Part shown: positions 50,301 to 60,905 of the stretch, one piece after another | Layout of the letters: each line of letters starts with the position of its first letter | Position numbering within the stretch: the first letter of the stretch is position 1 | DNA from: Phymorhynchus buccinoides | Lineage: Eukaryota; Mollusca; Gastropoda; Neogastropoda; Raphitomidae | Direction: 5' to 3' | Length of the DNA stretch: 64,000 nucleotides | NCBI GenBank assembly: GCA_017654935.2 | Contig: CM065700.1 | Span: 49,912,991 to 49,976,990, forward strand | Notes under the pieces: generated by a model | Told to the model about the DNA's origin: nothing | The model's database searches: none | Seen by the model: the letters and a program-made list of their open reading frames with translations, nothing else | Program-made: the position numbers and the translations under genes

Positions 50301-53300
50301 ATCCTCATCATATCATCAATCATCATCATCATCCACCAGGGGCCTCACACCCACCACTTCCTGTACAATGACAATCATATCGATCATCATCATCATCAGG
50401 CAGTGGGGCCTCCACAACCCACCACTCCGTACAATGACACTCAGCATCAGCTCATATCATCATCATCATCAATCACCATCATCATCCAGCCAGTGGGCCT
50501 CCACAACCACACTCCTGTACAATGCAATCCGCATAATCATCAATCTATCATCATCATCACATCCAGCCAGTGGGCCTCCACACCCACCACTCCTGTACAT
50601 GACAATCAGCATCACATCATCAATACATACCATCTCCGCTCTCAGCCCAGTTGGGCTCTCACACCACCATCCGTACAATGCCAATCCAGCATCATCATCT
50701 CATCATCCCCATCCTCCTCCTCAGCCAGTGGGCTCCACACCCACCACTCCTGTACAAAGACAATCATCATCAATCATCACCATCATCATCTGTTCACCTG
50801 GCTTCTTAAGGACTGTCAGACCAATTGACATGGGCTAGAAAACCAAAGCTACATCAATGTTAAGATCTGCATAGTGATGCGGGATTGTCTTAGCCATGGA
50901 CAAGTTCCTAGCAGAAACATCATCAGTATCCAAAATTCGCCCAAAGTCGAGCAGATGTGGCTGACCACAGGCGGAGTAATCAAAAACGGTCACACACGCA
51001 AGGTTGGTCCTAGCTGGTGCATTGTTACATGGGTTCAAGTGCTTTGGTGCTGTTGGATTGATCGAGTCTTAAGCCAGGATACGACAAACAAAATCATTTT
51101 TATTAAGACAATTCTATAGGCTGTATCATCAAAGTTCTAAGGTTTGATCATTCAATCTGTCATCTTGCCTACTTGTTGATCACAGTGTGAGACATTTTGC
51201 GTATACGGCAAGATTGTGTAGCATCTTATGAAACAACGGTGAACTCTTCTCCCCTTTGTACAGAGCAACGCCTACAAAATACGACCACAAATTCACCCTT
51301 AACGTATGGTTCAGATGGGATCTGATGTTGGTTGACTCGCAAATTTTTCTTCTCATTCAACCACCCCCCCCCCCCCACAATACAATACGTCGGTGAATTT
51401 CAAAAACCCCGTATCTCAATTTTGGTAGTTTTGAGAAAAAAGGAGAGAAACTTTTAAAAATGAAACCGCGTTGGACCACAATTGATTAATATGCATGAAT
51501 ATGTGTTCAAGACATTTCGAGTTTAGTCCTGCATTTTGCTAAAAATTACAAAAATGTTCTGTATTTTAGACTTGAAAAGAATGAAGATACGAGGTTTTGT
51601 CCTTAAATAGATATGAATTTGGGACTTAAGTTTGTTCTTATATTTTCACAAACCTACATTTACCCAGAAGAAAGTCGTTAGACATACGAAGCTTCGGTGG
51701 AAGGTTGGGGGAAAAAATAGAGAGCGACTATGATCTAACTACAAAAAGTTTAAAAAATCAAGAACAAGGTTTGAAATATCCACGACGAAATGAAGAACAA
51801 ATTGACCTTTCATGGCGGGAATGAGTGATGTGCATGTCTGGTACACACAAACTATTCTCTTCTGGCAGAGCGGAGGTGGGGTGAATGACGCAGTCTTAGC
51901 TCTGCACACTCCGCACAACACCAATCACATAAAGATGTGTCATTTGTACACAGTAAACAGATTACAGTGCCACACTACACAACCCAATCAATACAGATGC
52001 GTCATTTGTACACAGTAAACAGTACAGTTGCACACTGCACAACACAATCACATACAGATGATGTCTTTGTACATATGTAACACTACAGTGCAGCCTAACA
52101 AACACAATTACTACAGATGTGTCATTGTAATAGTAAACAGTACAGTGCACACTACACAACACTAATCACATACAGATCGTGGTCATTTGTAAATAGTCAA
52201 CAGTACAGTCGCATACTGCACAACACTATCAAATCCAGCTGTGTCATTTGTACATAGTAAACATTACAGTCGGCATCCACAACACAATCACATACAGATG
52301 GTCCATTTGGTACATAGTAACAGTACATGACACACTTGCACAACACAATCATATACAGATGTGACTTGTACACAGTAAAATTACAGTGAACCTACACAAC
52401 ACAAAACATACAGAGGTTTCATTTGTCCAAGAAAACATTTACAGTGCACACTACACAACACAATCCATACAGATGGTCATTTGACACAGTAAAAGCATCA
52501 GTGCACACTACACAAAACACAATCACATACAGATGGGATTGGTACCAGTAAACAGTACAGTGCCACACTACACAACACAATCACATACAGATGTGTCCAT
52601 TTGTACACAGTAAACAGTACAGTCACACTAAACGCACAACACATACAGATGTGTCATTTGGACACAGGAAACCGTACAGGCACAATACACCACACAATCA
52701 CATACAGATGTGTTTTGTACACAGGAACAGACAGTGCAACTACACAATACAATACAACAGATGTGTCATCTGTACTACGTAAACAGTACAGTGCACACTA
52801 CACAACACAATCACATACAGAGGCGTTCATTTGTACACAGTCAAACAGTGACAGTGCCACACTACACAACAACAATTCACATACAGATGTCTCATTTGTA
52901 CATAGTAACAGTACAGGGCACAGAACAACCAATCACACACTAAGGCATCATTTGTACATGTAAAACAGTACAGTGCACCGACAAACACAATCACATACAG
53001 ATGTGTCTTTGTACATAGTAACAGTACAGGGCCACACTACACACACAATCAACACACAGATGTGTCATTTGGTTAACACGTAAACATTACAGTGCAACAT
53101 ACACAACACAATCACATACGAGTGCATTTATCATAGTAAAACATACAGTGCACCATACACAACAACACTCACACACTGAGGCATCATTGTACATAGTAAA
53201 ACAGACAGTGCACACTACACACACGAATCACATTACAGCAGGTGTCATTTTTACACAGTAAACAATAAGTGCACACTATCACATACCGATGCGTCATTTT

Positions 53301-56300
53301 ACACAGTAAACCAGTACAGTGCACACTACACACTCACATAAAGATGTGTATTTGACATAGTAAACATTACAGTGCACACTACAAACACATATACATACAG
53401 CAAGCGTCAATTTTTACTATAGGTAAACACTACAGTGCACACTCAAACACAATTACATACAGAAGCGGTCAATTTACATTAGTAAACATTACAAGTGAAC
53501 ATACACAACACAATCACATCACTTTTACACAATAAACATTACAGTGCACACTACACAACACATTATTTTTTGTTCTTGTACCTAGCAGACACAGGATGGT
53601 TTCAATTATCCTCAATGTCTTTCAACTCTACACACGTAATGCTATCATACAAAGACATTTCATTTCTACACAGTTTACACAAACTCTTTTTTCTTGTCGT
53701 AAAGGGCAGAAGTGGGGTGAACATTGGCGATTTCAATACTTCAAGCTACCATATTTTACGGACTGCAAGGCGATACTTTTCCCCAGACAGATACCCCCGC
53801 GCCTTATAATATGACTAATAAAATCATCCGAAAATATAAGAACAAAATTTGAATTCTTTGTCAAATTTGGGCTGTGCGCCTTATAAGGTGCACCTTATAA
53901 TCAGAAAATATAGGTACTTTGCTTGAAGTCTGAAAAATGATGCTAAGCAGGGAAGGACAGGATGGGGTGGGATGTTTAGAGCATCAGGAGAAAAGTGAGC
54001 CCAGCACTGTGCAGTGATGGACAAGGCACTCTGACCTGGTAAGGGTTCCTGTGCTGACCGCTGGAGTCCGACACTGGGTCCACACACAGTCTGTGGACAC
54101 ACACATCGTCCAATGTTAATACACGCACATACAAGCATGCACACATGTGCAAACCCCAACATAAATACCTGCTCTCAGAGACGACTCATGACACACACAC
54201 ACTATGCATGCACACACACCCCTACGGCACACACCCCCGCACACACATGACCTTTGCGCGCGACGCCCACACACACACTTGAACATCGCGACACACACAC
54301 AAACCTAGCACGCACACACACATAAACAGAAAGTGATATAACTGACAAGGAAGACGTGACTTTCAAATGAGATTTACAATAAAGATGTTGAGCCAGAATG
54401 TTGGAGAGAAGAGGGCAGAGAATTCCACACAGCTGGGGCTGGAAAGGACCAAGTAAATTGGCTGACAGTTTTCACTTCACACTTATGCACTTCAACCTGA
54501 CTTACTTAGCAACAGGGCTAGTCTATTCTACAGGCAACCTGACTTACCTAGTAATAGGGCCAGTCTATTCTACACACAACCTGACTTACCTAGCAACAGG
54601 GCTAGTCTATTCTACAGGCAACCTGACTTACCTAGTAATAGGGCCAGTCTATTCTACACACAACCTGACTTACCTAGCAACAGGGCTAGTCTATTCTACA
54701 AGCAACATGACTTACCTAGCAACAGAGCAAGTCTATTCTACAAACAACCTGACTTACATGGCGACAGGAACAGTCCATTCTACACACTACAACCTGACTT
54801 AACCTGGTGACAGGAACAGTCCATTCTACACACTACAACCTGAGTTACCTGGTGACAGGAACAGTCCATTCTACACACTACAACCTGAGTTACCTGGTGA
54901 CAGGAACAGTCCATTCTACACACTACAACCTGAGTTACCTGGTGACAGGAACAGTCCATTCTACACACTACAACCTGAGTTACCTGGTGACAGGAACAAT
55001 CCATTATACACACTACAACCTGAGTTACCTGGTGACAGGAACAATCCATTATACACACTACAACCTGAGTTACCTGGTGACAGGAACAATCCATTATACA
55101 CACTACAACCTGAGTTACCTGGTGACAGGAACAATCCATTATACACACTACAACCTGAGTTACCTGGTGACAGGAACAATCCATTATACACACTACAACC
55201 TGAGTTACCTGGTGACAGGAACAATCCATTATACACACTACAACCTGAGTTACCTGGTGACAGGAACAATCCATTATACACACTACAACCTGAGTTACCT
55301 GGTGACAGGAACAATCCATTATACACACTACAACCTGAGTTACCTGGTGACAGGAACAGTCCATTCTACACACTACAACCTGACTTAACCTGGCGACAGG
55401 AACAGTCCATTCTACACACCACAACCTGACTTAACCTGTTGACAGGATCAGTCCATTCTACGCACTACAACCTGACTTACCTGGCGACATGATCGGCCAG
55501 TCCTGTGGCGACGATCTTCCTCAGCTCCAACATCTGGGGGTCAGTGGGCGGGGCCAAGCTGGGGTCGATGCATAAATTAAGGCCCGGAACACGCAGGTTG
55601 ACTGGGAACAGAAAATAACGATGAATATTATCACCATCATTGCTGTTGTTACCATCTTTAGAGGCATCACCATCAATAGCATCAGGATGATACATGAACT
55701 CGAGCACAAAAACTGCACAACACAATTCTAAATCTTATTGGAAATCTTGCCATAACTAGTCTATGGGCATAGAAATACCAAATAAATGTATGTCTGCATA
55801 TAAGATTGCACTTAACCTTAACACACCACACACACACACAAAAAAACATTCCACGGCAGACACGCACACCTACACCAAAAGTCAGACTGACGAAGGGAGA
55901 TCGGGGTCTTTTGTGCAAATAGTTTCCCCCAACCTTCTGGAAGTTCTGTGCTTGTAACTTCCTCTAATCTGTCATTCTCTTTGACTCTCCCTTTTCCCTT
56001 TGCTTACTGTTATCTACTATTTTCTGCCTTGCTGGTCCATTCTCCTGCCTTTGTTCTAGAAACTCTTACCAAACATTTTCTCCAGCCGAAGACGGACATG
56101 CTGGGCATAACTATTTCTTAGTTAGGCACAAAACAGTATCAATGATGATGCATTTTGCCACTCGCTATAACACTCAACAAGGAAACTGAAACGACCGAAG
56201 GAGAAGAAGAAGACACACACACGAACAGACTGTGATAGAGAGAGAGAGAGATAGGAGCGAAAGAGAGAGAGAGAGAAAAAGAGAGAAACAGACACCACAC

Positions 56301-59300
56301 ACACACACACCTTTGGTGAGCTGTACAGGTTCCTAACCTCCATCATAGTTTTATAACTGATGCTGTGCTGAGAACAAAACTTATGAGTCATGCTCTGAGA
56401 CTCATACCAAGACACACAGATCAGGAAACAGACGCATATATATATATACACACACACCTTCTTTGGTCAACTGTTGTCATAGTTTTTTGACCTCCGTCAT
56501 GGCTTTATAACAACGGATGCCGAGTTTTGAGCAGAAGCCACAGAACCATAGACTGACATGCAGACACACAATCATACAGACATACACACCTTCTTTGGTG
56601 AGCTGTTGTCGTAGCTTCCTGACTTCCGTCATGGCTTTGTAGCGGATGCCGTGTTTGGAGCAGAACTCAGGGGTCATGCCCTGTGACTCACACGCACCAA
56701 CAGCTTTCACCAGCATGGCTACGTCACCCAATAGCTGGGACTGTCCCTGGGTACAGCAAAAATAAATCATCATCATCATCATCACCTTCATAATCATCAG
56801 CAGCAGCAGGCCGCAGCATTATTATTATCATCAGCAGCAGCATTATCATCATCATTGCCTTTCATCATCATCATCATTATTATCATCACCGGTTCATCAT
56901 CAGCAGCAGCAGCATTATCATCATCATTGCCTTCATCATTATTATCATCACCTTCATCATCATCAGCAGCAGCAGCAGCATTATCATCATCATCATTATT
57001 ATCATCACCTTCATCAGCAGCATTATCATCATCATCATAATTATCATCATGCCTTCATCATCATCATCATTAATATCATCACCTTCATCAGCAGCAGCAG
57101 CATTATCATCATCATCATTATCATCGCCTTCATCATCATTATTATCATCACCTTCATCATCATTATCATCAGCAGCATTATCATTATCATCATCCTCGCC
57201 ATCATCATTATTATCATCGTCATCATCATTATCATCATCGCCTTCATTGTCACCACCCTCATCACAACATAATGAAACAGCCCTGACTGCCTTGGTCAAT
57301 GTGGCTGGAGACTAACCCATACAGAGATTCATCCTCATAAAATAATGTGCTGCCTGGACAACAGATATTCATAGCAAAAGCAGGCTGTCTAGTCCAAAGC
57401 ACAACTGAAAGAAGATCGAAAGTTTCAAGGCTTGAAACAAATACTAAACACCACTATAAGGACTGAAATTATTTCAGATAGCGCTTTGGCACACATACAT
57501 TGAAACACTTAGAGAAACGCACACGCACGCACGCAGATACACACACACACAGAGGATAAAAGCAATACTGATACTCACCCCATCGGTCCAGACACACATG
57601 ATAAAAGCAATACTGATACTCACCCCATCGGTCCACACACAGAGGATAAAAGCAATACTGATACTCACCCCATCGGTCCAGACACACATGATAAAAGCAA
57701 TACTGATACTCACCCCATCGGTCCACACACAGAGGATAAAAGCAATACTGATACTCACCCCATCGGTCCAGACACACATGATAAAAGCAATACTGATACT
57801 CACCCCATCGGTCCACACACAGAGGATAAAGGCAATACTGATACTCACCCCATCGGTCCAGACACACATGATAAAAGCAATACTGATACTCACCCCATCG
57901 GTCCAGACACACATGATAAAAGCAATACTGATACTCACCCCATCGGTCCAGACACACATGATAAAAGCAATACTGATACTCACCCCATCGGTCCAGACAC
58001 ACATGATAAAAGCAATACTGATACTCACCCCATCGGTCCACACACAGAGGATAAAGGCAATACTGATACTCACCCCATCGGTCCACACACAGAGGATAAA
58101 GGCAATACTGATACTCACCCCATCGGTCCACACACAGAGGATAAAAGCAATACTGATACTCACCCCATCGGTCCACACACAGATGATAAAAGCAATACTG
58201 ATACTCACCCCATCGGTCCAGACACACATGATAAAAGCAATACTGATACTCACCCCATCGGTCCAGACACAGAGGATAAAGGCAATACTGATACTCACCC
58301 CATCGGTCCAGACACACATGATAAAAGCAATACTGATACTCACCCCATCGGTCCAGACACAGAGGATAAAGGCAATACTGATACTCACCCCATCGGTCCA
58401 GATTTTCTTCACTTTTTTAATTCTCTCCTTCCGCGCTTTGGCATCTTTGGCATCTTCATCCTTAGAGAGAACAACAAAGAAAATGAAAAATGATAAAGCA
58501 CTGAACTAAATTCAAATTAAATGTGATGAATAAAGAAGATAATAGAGACATCACCACGCTTCCAATACGATCTGTTCTCATGTCAAGAGGACATTAGGCT
58601 GTAAATAGGATGCACACATTTTACATTTTCTTGATGTTTGCTTTTTTTATGCAGCTGTGTCAACATCCTTCAACAACTTTTCAGCAGTTTATATACAAGT
58701 GCCCATGAGAAATCAGAATGTGTCGGCTGTACGCAGCGGGGAGACCAGTGAAAACTGAAAACGGACACATATGTACTTTACCCTGGGAAAGCAGAAGAAG
58801 AAGAACTTATGTTTGGCAGTTCTTTTTTCAGTTTTTAATGTTATAAATGTAAAAAAACATCGGCACTACATGAGCCTCAGAAAATACTCCAATAAGTTTT
58901 CATTAACAGTGATAGTAATAAAGGAGACTAATGATTCCGATTTTAATGCAAGTAACTGCGATTTCAAAGTGAAAATTAAACTTGGATCAACCAGTAGTTT
59001 TGTCAAAACTGAATCACAGACAGTGGCGAGTTTTGTTTCACTTTTTATTTGTTATATTTTCTAGGCCACCCCAGGCCAGTACTGATGTTTGCCTCAGGAC
59101 AGTGAAGTCTTGAAGGGGTTATATTGTTTTCTAGGCAACCCCAGGCCAGTACTGATGTTTGCCTCAGGCAGTGAAGTCTTGAAGGGGTTATATTGTTTCC
59201 TAGGCAACCCCAGGCCAGTACTGATGTTTGCCTCAGGCAGTGAAATCTTGAAGGGGTTATATTGTTTCCTAGGCAACCCCAGGCCAGTCATGATGTTTGT

Positions 59301-59898
59301 CTCAGGCAGTGAAGTCTTGAAGGGGTTATATTGTTTCCTAGGCAACCCCAGGCCAGTACTGATGTTTGCCTCAGGCAGTGAAGTCTTGAAGGGGTTATAT
59401 TGTTTTCTAGGCAACCCCAGACCAACGATGTTTGCCTAAGGCAGTGAAGTCTTGAAGGGGTTATATTGTTTTCTAGGCAACCCCAGACCAACGTCAGGCA
59501 GTGAAGTCTTGAAGGGGTTAAGAATTCTGCAGGAAGGCAGCAAAATATGTGGGAAGAAAAGAGACAAACCTCACAAAAGTATTTGAACTTCATCTTCCTT
59601 CACTTTCTCACGCACTTGATCAAATTATTTTCGCAACAAATAAACATCCCTTGCCCAGCACAATTATTCCAGGTCGAGATCTACCAACTGTAACCATTTA
59701 TTCGAGACATTACCTCTTTATCCGCATTCTGGAAATCCACAAACAGTTCGTCCACAGACAGGGCGGCGACAGCCATGATGACGTAAGGTAACAGGTCGGG
59801 ACGGGAGGTGGCTGAAGCTAACATGCAGGCGTAACGCGGGGCAACGGGGTACTGGGACATGGTCTGACCCAGGTCTGTGATGGTGGGGGTGGGCTCCA
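38237..59898 (-). CDS. dhx37: DHX37 (DEAH-box RNA helicase), C-terminal ten exons
   Basis: Ten minus-strand exons (59898-59714, 58460-58389, 56746-56590, 55601-55481, 54090-54036, about 51901-51807, about 45682-45574, about 44772-44607, 41777-41682, 38322-38237) follow the C-terminal half of DHX37 in order. They cover the helicase-associated region (Pro-Val-Ala-Pro-Arg-Tyr), the GACE...FC...YKAM segment, Ala-Asp-His-Val-Ala-Arg, a Val-Ile-His-Pro-Thr-Ser segment, a Trp-Leu-Pro segment, Phe-Leu-Leu-Glu-Gly-Lys-Val, Pro-Gly-Thr-Met-Thr-Lys-Thr-Trp, Glu-Trp-Leu-Pro-Glu-Ser-Met and Trp-Pro-Pro-stop. DHX37/Dhr1 releases U3 snoRNA from the small-subunit processome in the nucleolus. The ATPase core lies outside the window. 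Exons 6-9 carry single-base frameshifts, probably consensus errors. Confidence 0.9.
38390..41340 (-). repeat. Approx. 80-90-bp array carrying the DHX37 last-exon acceptor edge (about 34 copies)
   Basis: On the minus strand each unit has tgttgttgtgttcag followed by atctactgcagacctgccta, matching the real border tgtgttcag-atctgctcaaggccttcc. The remainder of the unit (gttaatagcgtccttccatc, tgtagcgttattatattata) is intron. Units differ by ACA and CACC indels; copies after about 41190 become error-rich. Confidence 0.9.
41682..41777 (-). CDS. dhx37: DHX37 exon i (two apparent single-base deletions)
   Basis: Acceptor gttttcccag. Reads Phe-Asn-Pro-Arg-Thr-Glu-Thr-Leu-Lys-Lys-Ala, then after a one-base shift Leu-Met-Ser-Cys-Gly-Val-Ser-Phe-Gln-Gln-Gly-Leu-Leu, then after another shift Gln-Asn-Pro-Lys plus one base before GTAGTG. 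The length as given is 96; with two bases added it fits the neighbours' phases exactly. Confidence 0.75.
42290..43040. repeat. Approx. 28-bp noisy minisatellite
   Basis: Core ttccccagagttattggtct and ttgca; nearly every unit differs by indels. In the intron between DHX37 exons h and i, not touching either border. Confidence 0.85.
43060..44606 (-). repeat. Approx. 82-bp array carrying DHX37 exon h 3' edge and donor (about 18 copies, noisy)
   Basis: On the minus strand each unit has the exon end (Thr-Thr-Pro-Gly-Thr-Met-Thr-Lys-Thr-Trp-Ala codons), then GTTGGTGATGTG and attgcatgccagttattaca. The copies differ mostly by single-base gains and losses. Confidence 0.9.
44607..44772 (-). CDS. dhx37: DHX37 exon h (frameshifted)
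   Basis: Acceptor ccactaag. Frames give Lys-Val-Arg-Asp-Gly-Arg-Cys-Glu-Val-Arg-Leu-Glu-Tyr-Pro, then in another frame Glu-Arg-Tyr-Ala-Cys-Ser-Phe-His-Ser-Phe, then FLLEGKVIGQLA, and finally Thr-Thr-Pro-x-Thr-Met-Thr-Lys-Thr-Trp-Ala before GTGGTG. The order matches DHX37's ...RYKHFARFLLEGQV... and ...SPGTMLKTWARL.... At least two indels. Confidence 0.75.
44790..45560. other. DHX37 intron, no other feature seen
   Basis: AT-rich unique-looking sequence. No exon recognised. Confidence 0.4.
45574..45682 (-). CDS. dhx37: DHX37 exon g (frameshifted near a G run)
   Basis: Acceptor attgtacag. Minus frame reads Val-Leu-Val-Trp-Arg-Ala-Pro-Trp-Leu-Pro-Val, Pro-Cys-His-Phe-Ser-Ser-Ser-Leu-Gln-Ala-Pro-Pro. 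This parallels the family's segment with Gln-Trp-Ile-Pro-Ala and a following Cys-x-Phe. The frame breaks at the G run 45600-45607. The donor (GTCAGG near 45573) is uncertain. Confidence 0.65.
45683..50795 (-). repeat. 5-kb array of about 58-bp units carrying the DHX37 exon g acceptor edge (about 85-90 copies)
   Basis: Minus-strand unit: (GAT)n, attgtcattgtacag, then gagtggtgggtgtggaggc and actggctgg, matching the real exon g start gcgtgctggtgtggagggct followed by ccctggctgc. The GAT run varies from about 2 to 9. The middle (46640-47500) is clean; the flanks are indel-rich. Every unit keeps a tacag|g acceptor. Confidence 0.92.
50805..51085 (+). repeat. Interspersed repeat family A, copy 3
   Basis: Matches 1403-1700 (ctgtcagaccaattgacatg, ggctagaaaaccaaagctac, tatccaaaattcgccc). 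Confidence 0.65.
51086..51806. other. DHX37 intron, poly(C) at 51363-51377
   Basis: No gene or repeat recognised besides the C tract. Confidence 0.4.
51807..51901 (-). CDS. dhx37: DHX37 exon f (frameshifted in this assembly)
   Basis: One minus frame gives Asp-Cys-Val-Ile-His-Pro-Thr-Ser-Ala-Leu-Pro-Glu-Glu. Another gives Ile-Val-Cys-Val-Tyr-Gln and ends Met-Lys plus one base before GTCAAT. Together they parallel the FIHPSS...VVYQ...MKG stretch of DHX37, so at least one indel lies inside. The exact acceptor is unclear. Confidence 0.65.
51905..53570 (-). repeat. Approx. 59-bp noisy array abutting the DHX37 exon f acceptor (about 28 copies)
   Basis: Unit: tacacagtaaacagtacagt, gcacactacacaacacaatc, acatacagatgtgtcattt. 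The unit's gtgtagtgtgcac block parallels gcggagtgtgcag immediately before exon f, so the amplified segment is the acceptor-proximal intron, possibly including the first exon bases. Confidence 0.85.
53748..53915. mobile_element. MITE family F, copy 3
   Basis: ccatattttacggactgcaa at the left; aaggtgcaccttataatcag and aaaatatagg at the right form imperfect terminal inverted repeats. About 168 bp, the most complete unamplified copy here. Confidence 0.75.
54036..54090 (-). CDS. dhx37: DHX37 exon e (short)
   Basis: Acceptor tgtccacacacag-like boundary ending cag and donor GTCAGA. The 18 codons read Leu-Cys-Val-Asp-Pro-Val-Ser-Asp-Ser-Ser-Gly-Gln-His-Arg-Asn-Pro-Tyr-Gln. Phases fit exon d, and Arg-Asn-x-Tyr matches the family's WRNAYK position. 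Identification rests on position and phase. Confidence 0.7.
54100..54330. repeat. CA-rich low-complexity segment
   Basis: Imperfect CA/CGCACA sequence within the intron before DHX37 exon e. Confidence 0.8.
54497..55480 (-). repeat. 45-bp array carrying DHX37 exon d 3' edge and donor (about 21 copies)
   Basis: Minus-strand unit has the exon end (c)tgtcaccag or tgtcgccag, then GTAACTCAGG or GTAAGTCAGG, then ttgtagtgtgtagaatggac. Units next to the exon keep GTAAGT or a GTTAAG form; the central homogeneous block has GTAACT. Distal units (before 54780) are 51-60 bp. Confidence 0.92.
55481..55601 (-). CDS. dhx37: DHX37 exon d
   Basis: Acceptor gttcccag and donor GTAAGT. It encodes Asn-Leu-Cys-Ile-Asp-Pro, Pro-Pro-Thr-Asp-Pro-Gln and KIVATGLADHVA, the counterpart of the QIVTAGLGDHLARR stretch. 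The donor edge is copied in a 45-bp array. Confidence 0.95.
55920..56215 (+). mobile_element. SINE-like family B, copy 4
   Basis: ggaagttctgtgcttgtaac, ctggtccattctcctgcc and gaagacggacatgctgggc blocks, ending in gaagaagaagaa. Confidence 0.75.
56310..56575 (-). repeat. Two decayed copies of DHX37 exon c 3' part plus donor
   Basis: Copy at about 56455-56560 reads Tyr-Lys-Ala-Met-Thr-Glu-Val-Lys-Lys-Leu before GTGTGT. Copy at about 56312-56405 reads Glu-Ser-Gln-Ser-Met-Thr-His-Lys-Phe-Cys-Ser-Gln-His and Tyr-Lys-Thr-Met-Met-Glu-Val-Arg-Asn-Leu before GTGTGT. Both parallel exon c, and the farther copy is the more diverged. Confidence 0.85.
56590..56746 (-). CDS. dhx37: DHX37 exon c
   Basis: Acceptor gtacccag and donor GTGTGT. 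It encodes Gln-Leu-Leu-Gly-Asp-Val, AVGACESQGMTPEFCSKHGI and Arg-Tyr-Lys-Ala-Met-Thr-Glu-Val-Arg-Lys-Leu. Two decayed copies of its 3' part lie downstream at 56310-56575. Confidence 0.95.
56768..57262. repeat. (ATC)n/(AGC)n trinucleotide tract
   Basis: Imperfect catcatcat and cagcagcag with ttatt interruptions in the intron between DHX37 exons b and c. Confidence 0.93.
57553..58388 (-). repeat. 45-bp array carrying DHX37 exon b 3' edge and donor (about 19 copies)
   Basis: Minus-strand unit: tggaccgatggg (Trp-Thr-Asp-Gly), GTGAGT, atcagtattgcttttatc. The exon codons and donor are invariant in every copy; variation is limited to cacacagagg versus gacacacatg and an a/g switch. Confidence 0.95.
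58389..58460 (-). CDS. dhx37: DHX37 exon b (basic linker)
   Basis: 24 codons, phase 0 both sides: Asp-Glu-Asp-Ala-Lys-Asp-Ala-Lys-Ala-Arg-Lys-Glu-Arg then Lys-Lys-Ile-Trp-Thr-Asp-Gly, donor GTGAGT. It matches the Lys/Arg-rich linker ending in a tryptophan in DHX37. Confidence 0.9.
58510..59060. other. DHX37 intron, no further feature seen
   Basis: AT-rich, no recognised motif. Confidence 0.4.
59060..59525. repeat. 69-bp minisatellite, about 7 copies
   Basis: Unit: ggggttatattgtttcctag, gcaaccccaggccagtactg, atgtttgcctcaggcagtga. The last two units are shortened. It does not match a neighbouring exon. Confidence 0.92.
59714..59898 (-). CDS. dhx37: DHX37 exon a (start of helicase-associated domain)
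   Basis: Acceptor tttcccag and donor GTAATG. It encodes Glu-Pro-Thr-Pro-Thr-Ile-Thr-Asp-Leu-Gly-Gln-Thr-Met-Ser, Pro-Val-Ala-Pro-Arg-Tyr-Ala and Leu-Ser-Val-Asp-Glu-Leu-Phe. Sixty-one codons after the split first codon, phase 0 out. Its acceptor edge is copied about 21 times in the 47-bp array upstream. Confidence 0.93.
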
Positions 59899-60905
59899 CT
59901 GGGAAATGACACAATAATACAATGTGATGGTGGGGGTGGGCTCCACTGGGAAATGACACAATAATACAATGTGATGGTGGGGTGGGCTCCACTGGGAGAT
60001 GACACACTAATACAATGTGATGGTGGGGGTGGGCTCCACTGGGAAATGACACAGTAATACAATGTGATGGTGGGGGTGGGCTCCACTGGGAAATGACACA
60101 GTAATACAATGTGATGGTGGGGGTGGGCTCCACTGGGAAATGACACAGTAATACAATGTGATGGTGGGGGTGGGCTCCACTGGGAAATGACACAGTAATA
60201 CAATGTGATGGTGGGGGTGGGCTCCACTGGGAGATGACACAGTAATACAATGTGATGGTGGGGGTGGGCTCCACTGGGAGATGACACAGTAATACAATGT
60301 GATGGTGGGGGTGGGCTCCACTGGGAAATGACACAGTAATACAATGTGATGGTGGGGGTGGGCTCCACTGGGAGATGACACAGTAATACAATGTGATGGT
60401 GGGGGTGGGCTCCACTGGGAGATGACACAGTAATACAATGTGATGGTGGGGGTGGGCTCCACTGGGAGATGACACAGTAATACAATGTGATGGTGGGGGT
60501 GGGCTCCACTGGGAAATGACACAGTAATACAATGTGATGGTGGGGGTGGGCTCCACTGGGAAATGACACAGTAATACAATGTGATGGTGGGGGTGGGCTC
60601 CACTGGGAAATGACACAGTAATACAATGTGATGGTGGGGGTGGGCTCCACTGGGAAATGACACAGTAATACAATGTGATGGTGGGGGTGGGCTCCACTGG
60701 GAAATGACACAGTAATACAATGTGATGGTGGGGGTGGGCTCCACTGGGAGATGACACAGTAATACAATGTGATGGTGGGGGTGGGCTCCACTGGGAAATG
60801 ACACAGTAATACAATGTGATGGTGGGGGTGGGCTCCACTGGGAGTAATGACACAGTAATACAATGTGCAATGGTGGGGGTGGGCTCCACTGGGAAATGAC
60901 ACAGT
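59899..60905 (-). repeat. 47-bp array carrying DHX37 exon a acceptor edge (about 21 copies)
   Basis: Minus-strand unit: tgtgtcatttcccag then tggagcccacccccaccatc, matching the real exon start, then acattgtattac. The acceptor AG and 20 exonic bases are conserved in nearly all copies; variants are tttcccag and tctcccag. Confidence 0.95.

Noticed and set aside
46110..50838. Many His/Pro- and Asp/Val/Trp-rich frames on both strands
   Set aside because: Generated by the exon g acceptor array and its GAT runs.
54780..55430. Regular direct repeats resembling a CRISPR array
   Set aside because: No unique spacers: repeats are head-to-tail 45-bp units in a eukaryotic intron.
57469..58509. Open frames of about 300 codons on both strands
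   Set aside because: 45-bp array of the DHX37 exon b edge; only 58389-58460 is exon.
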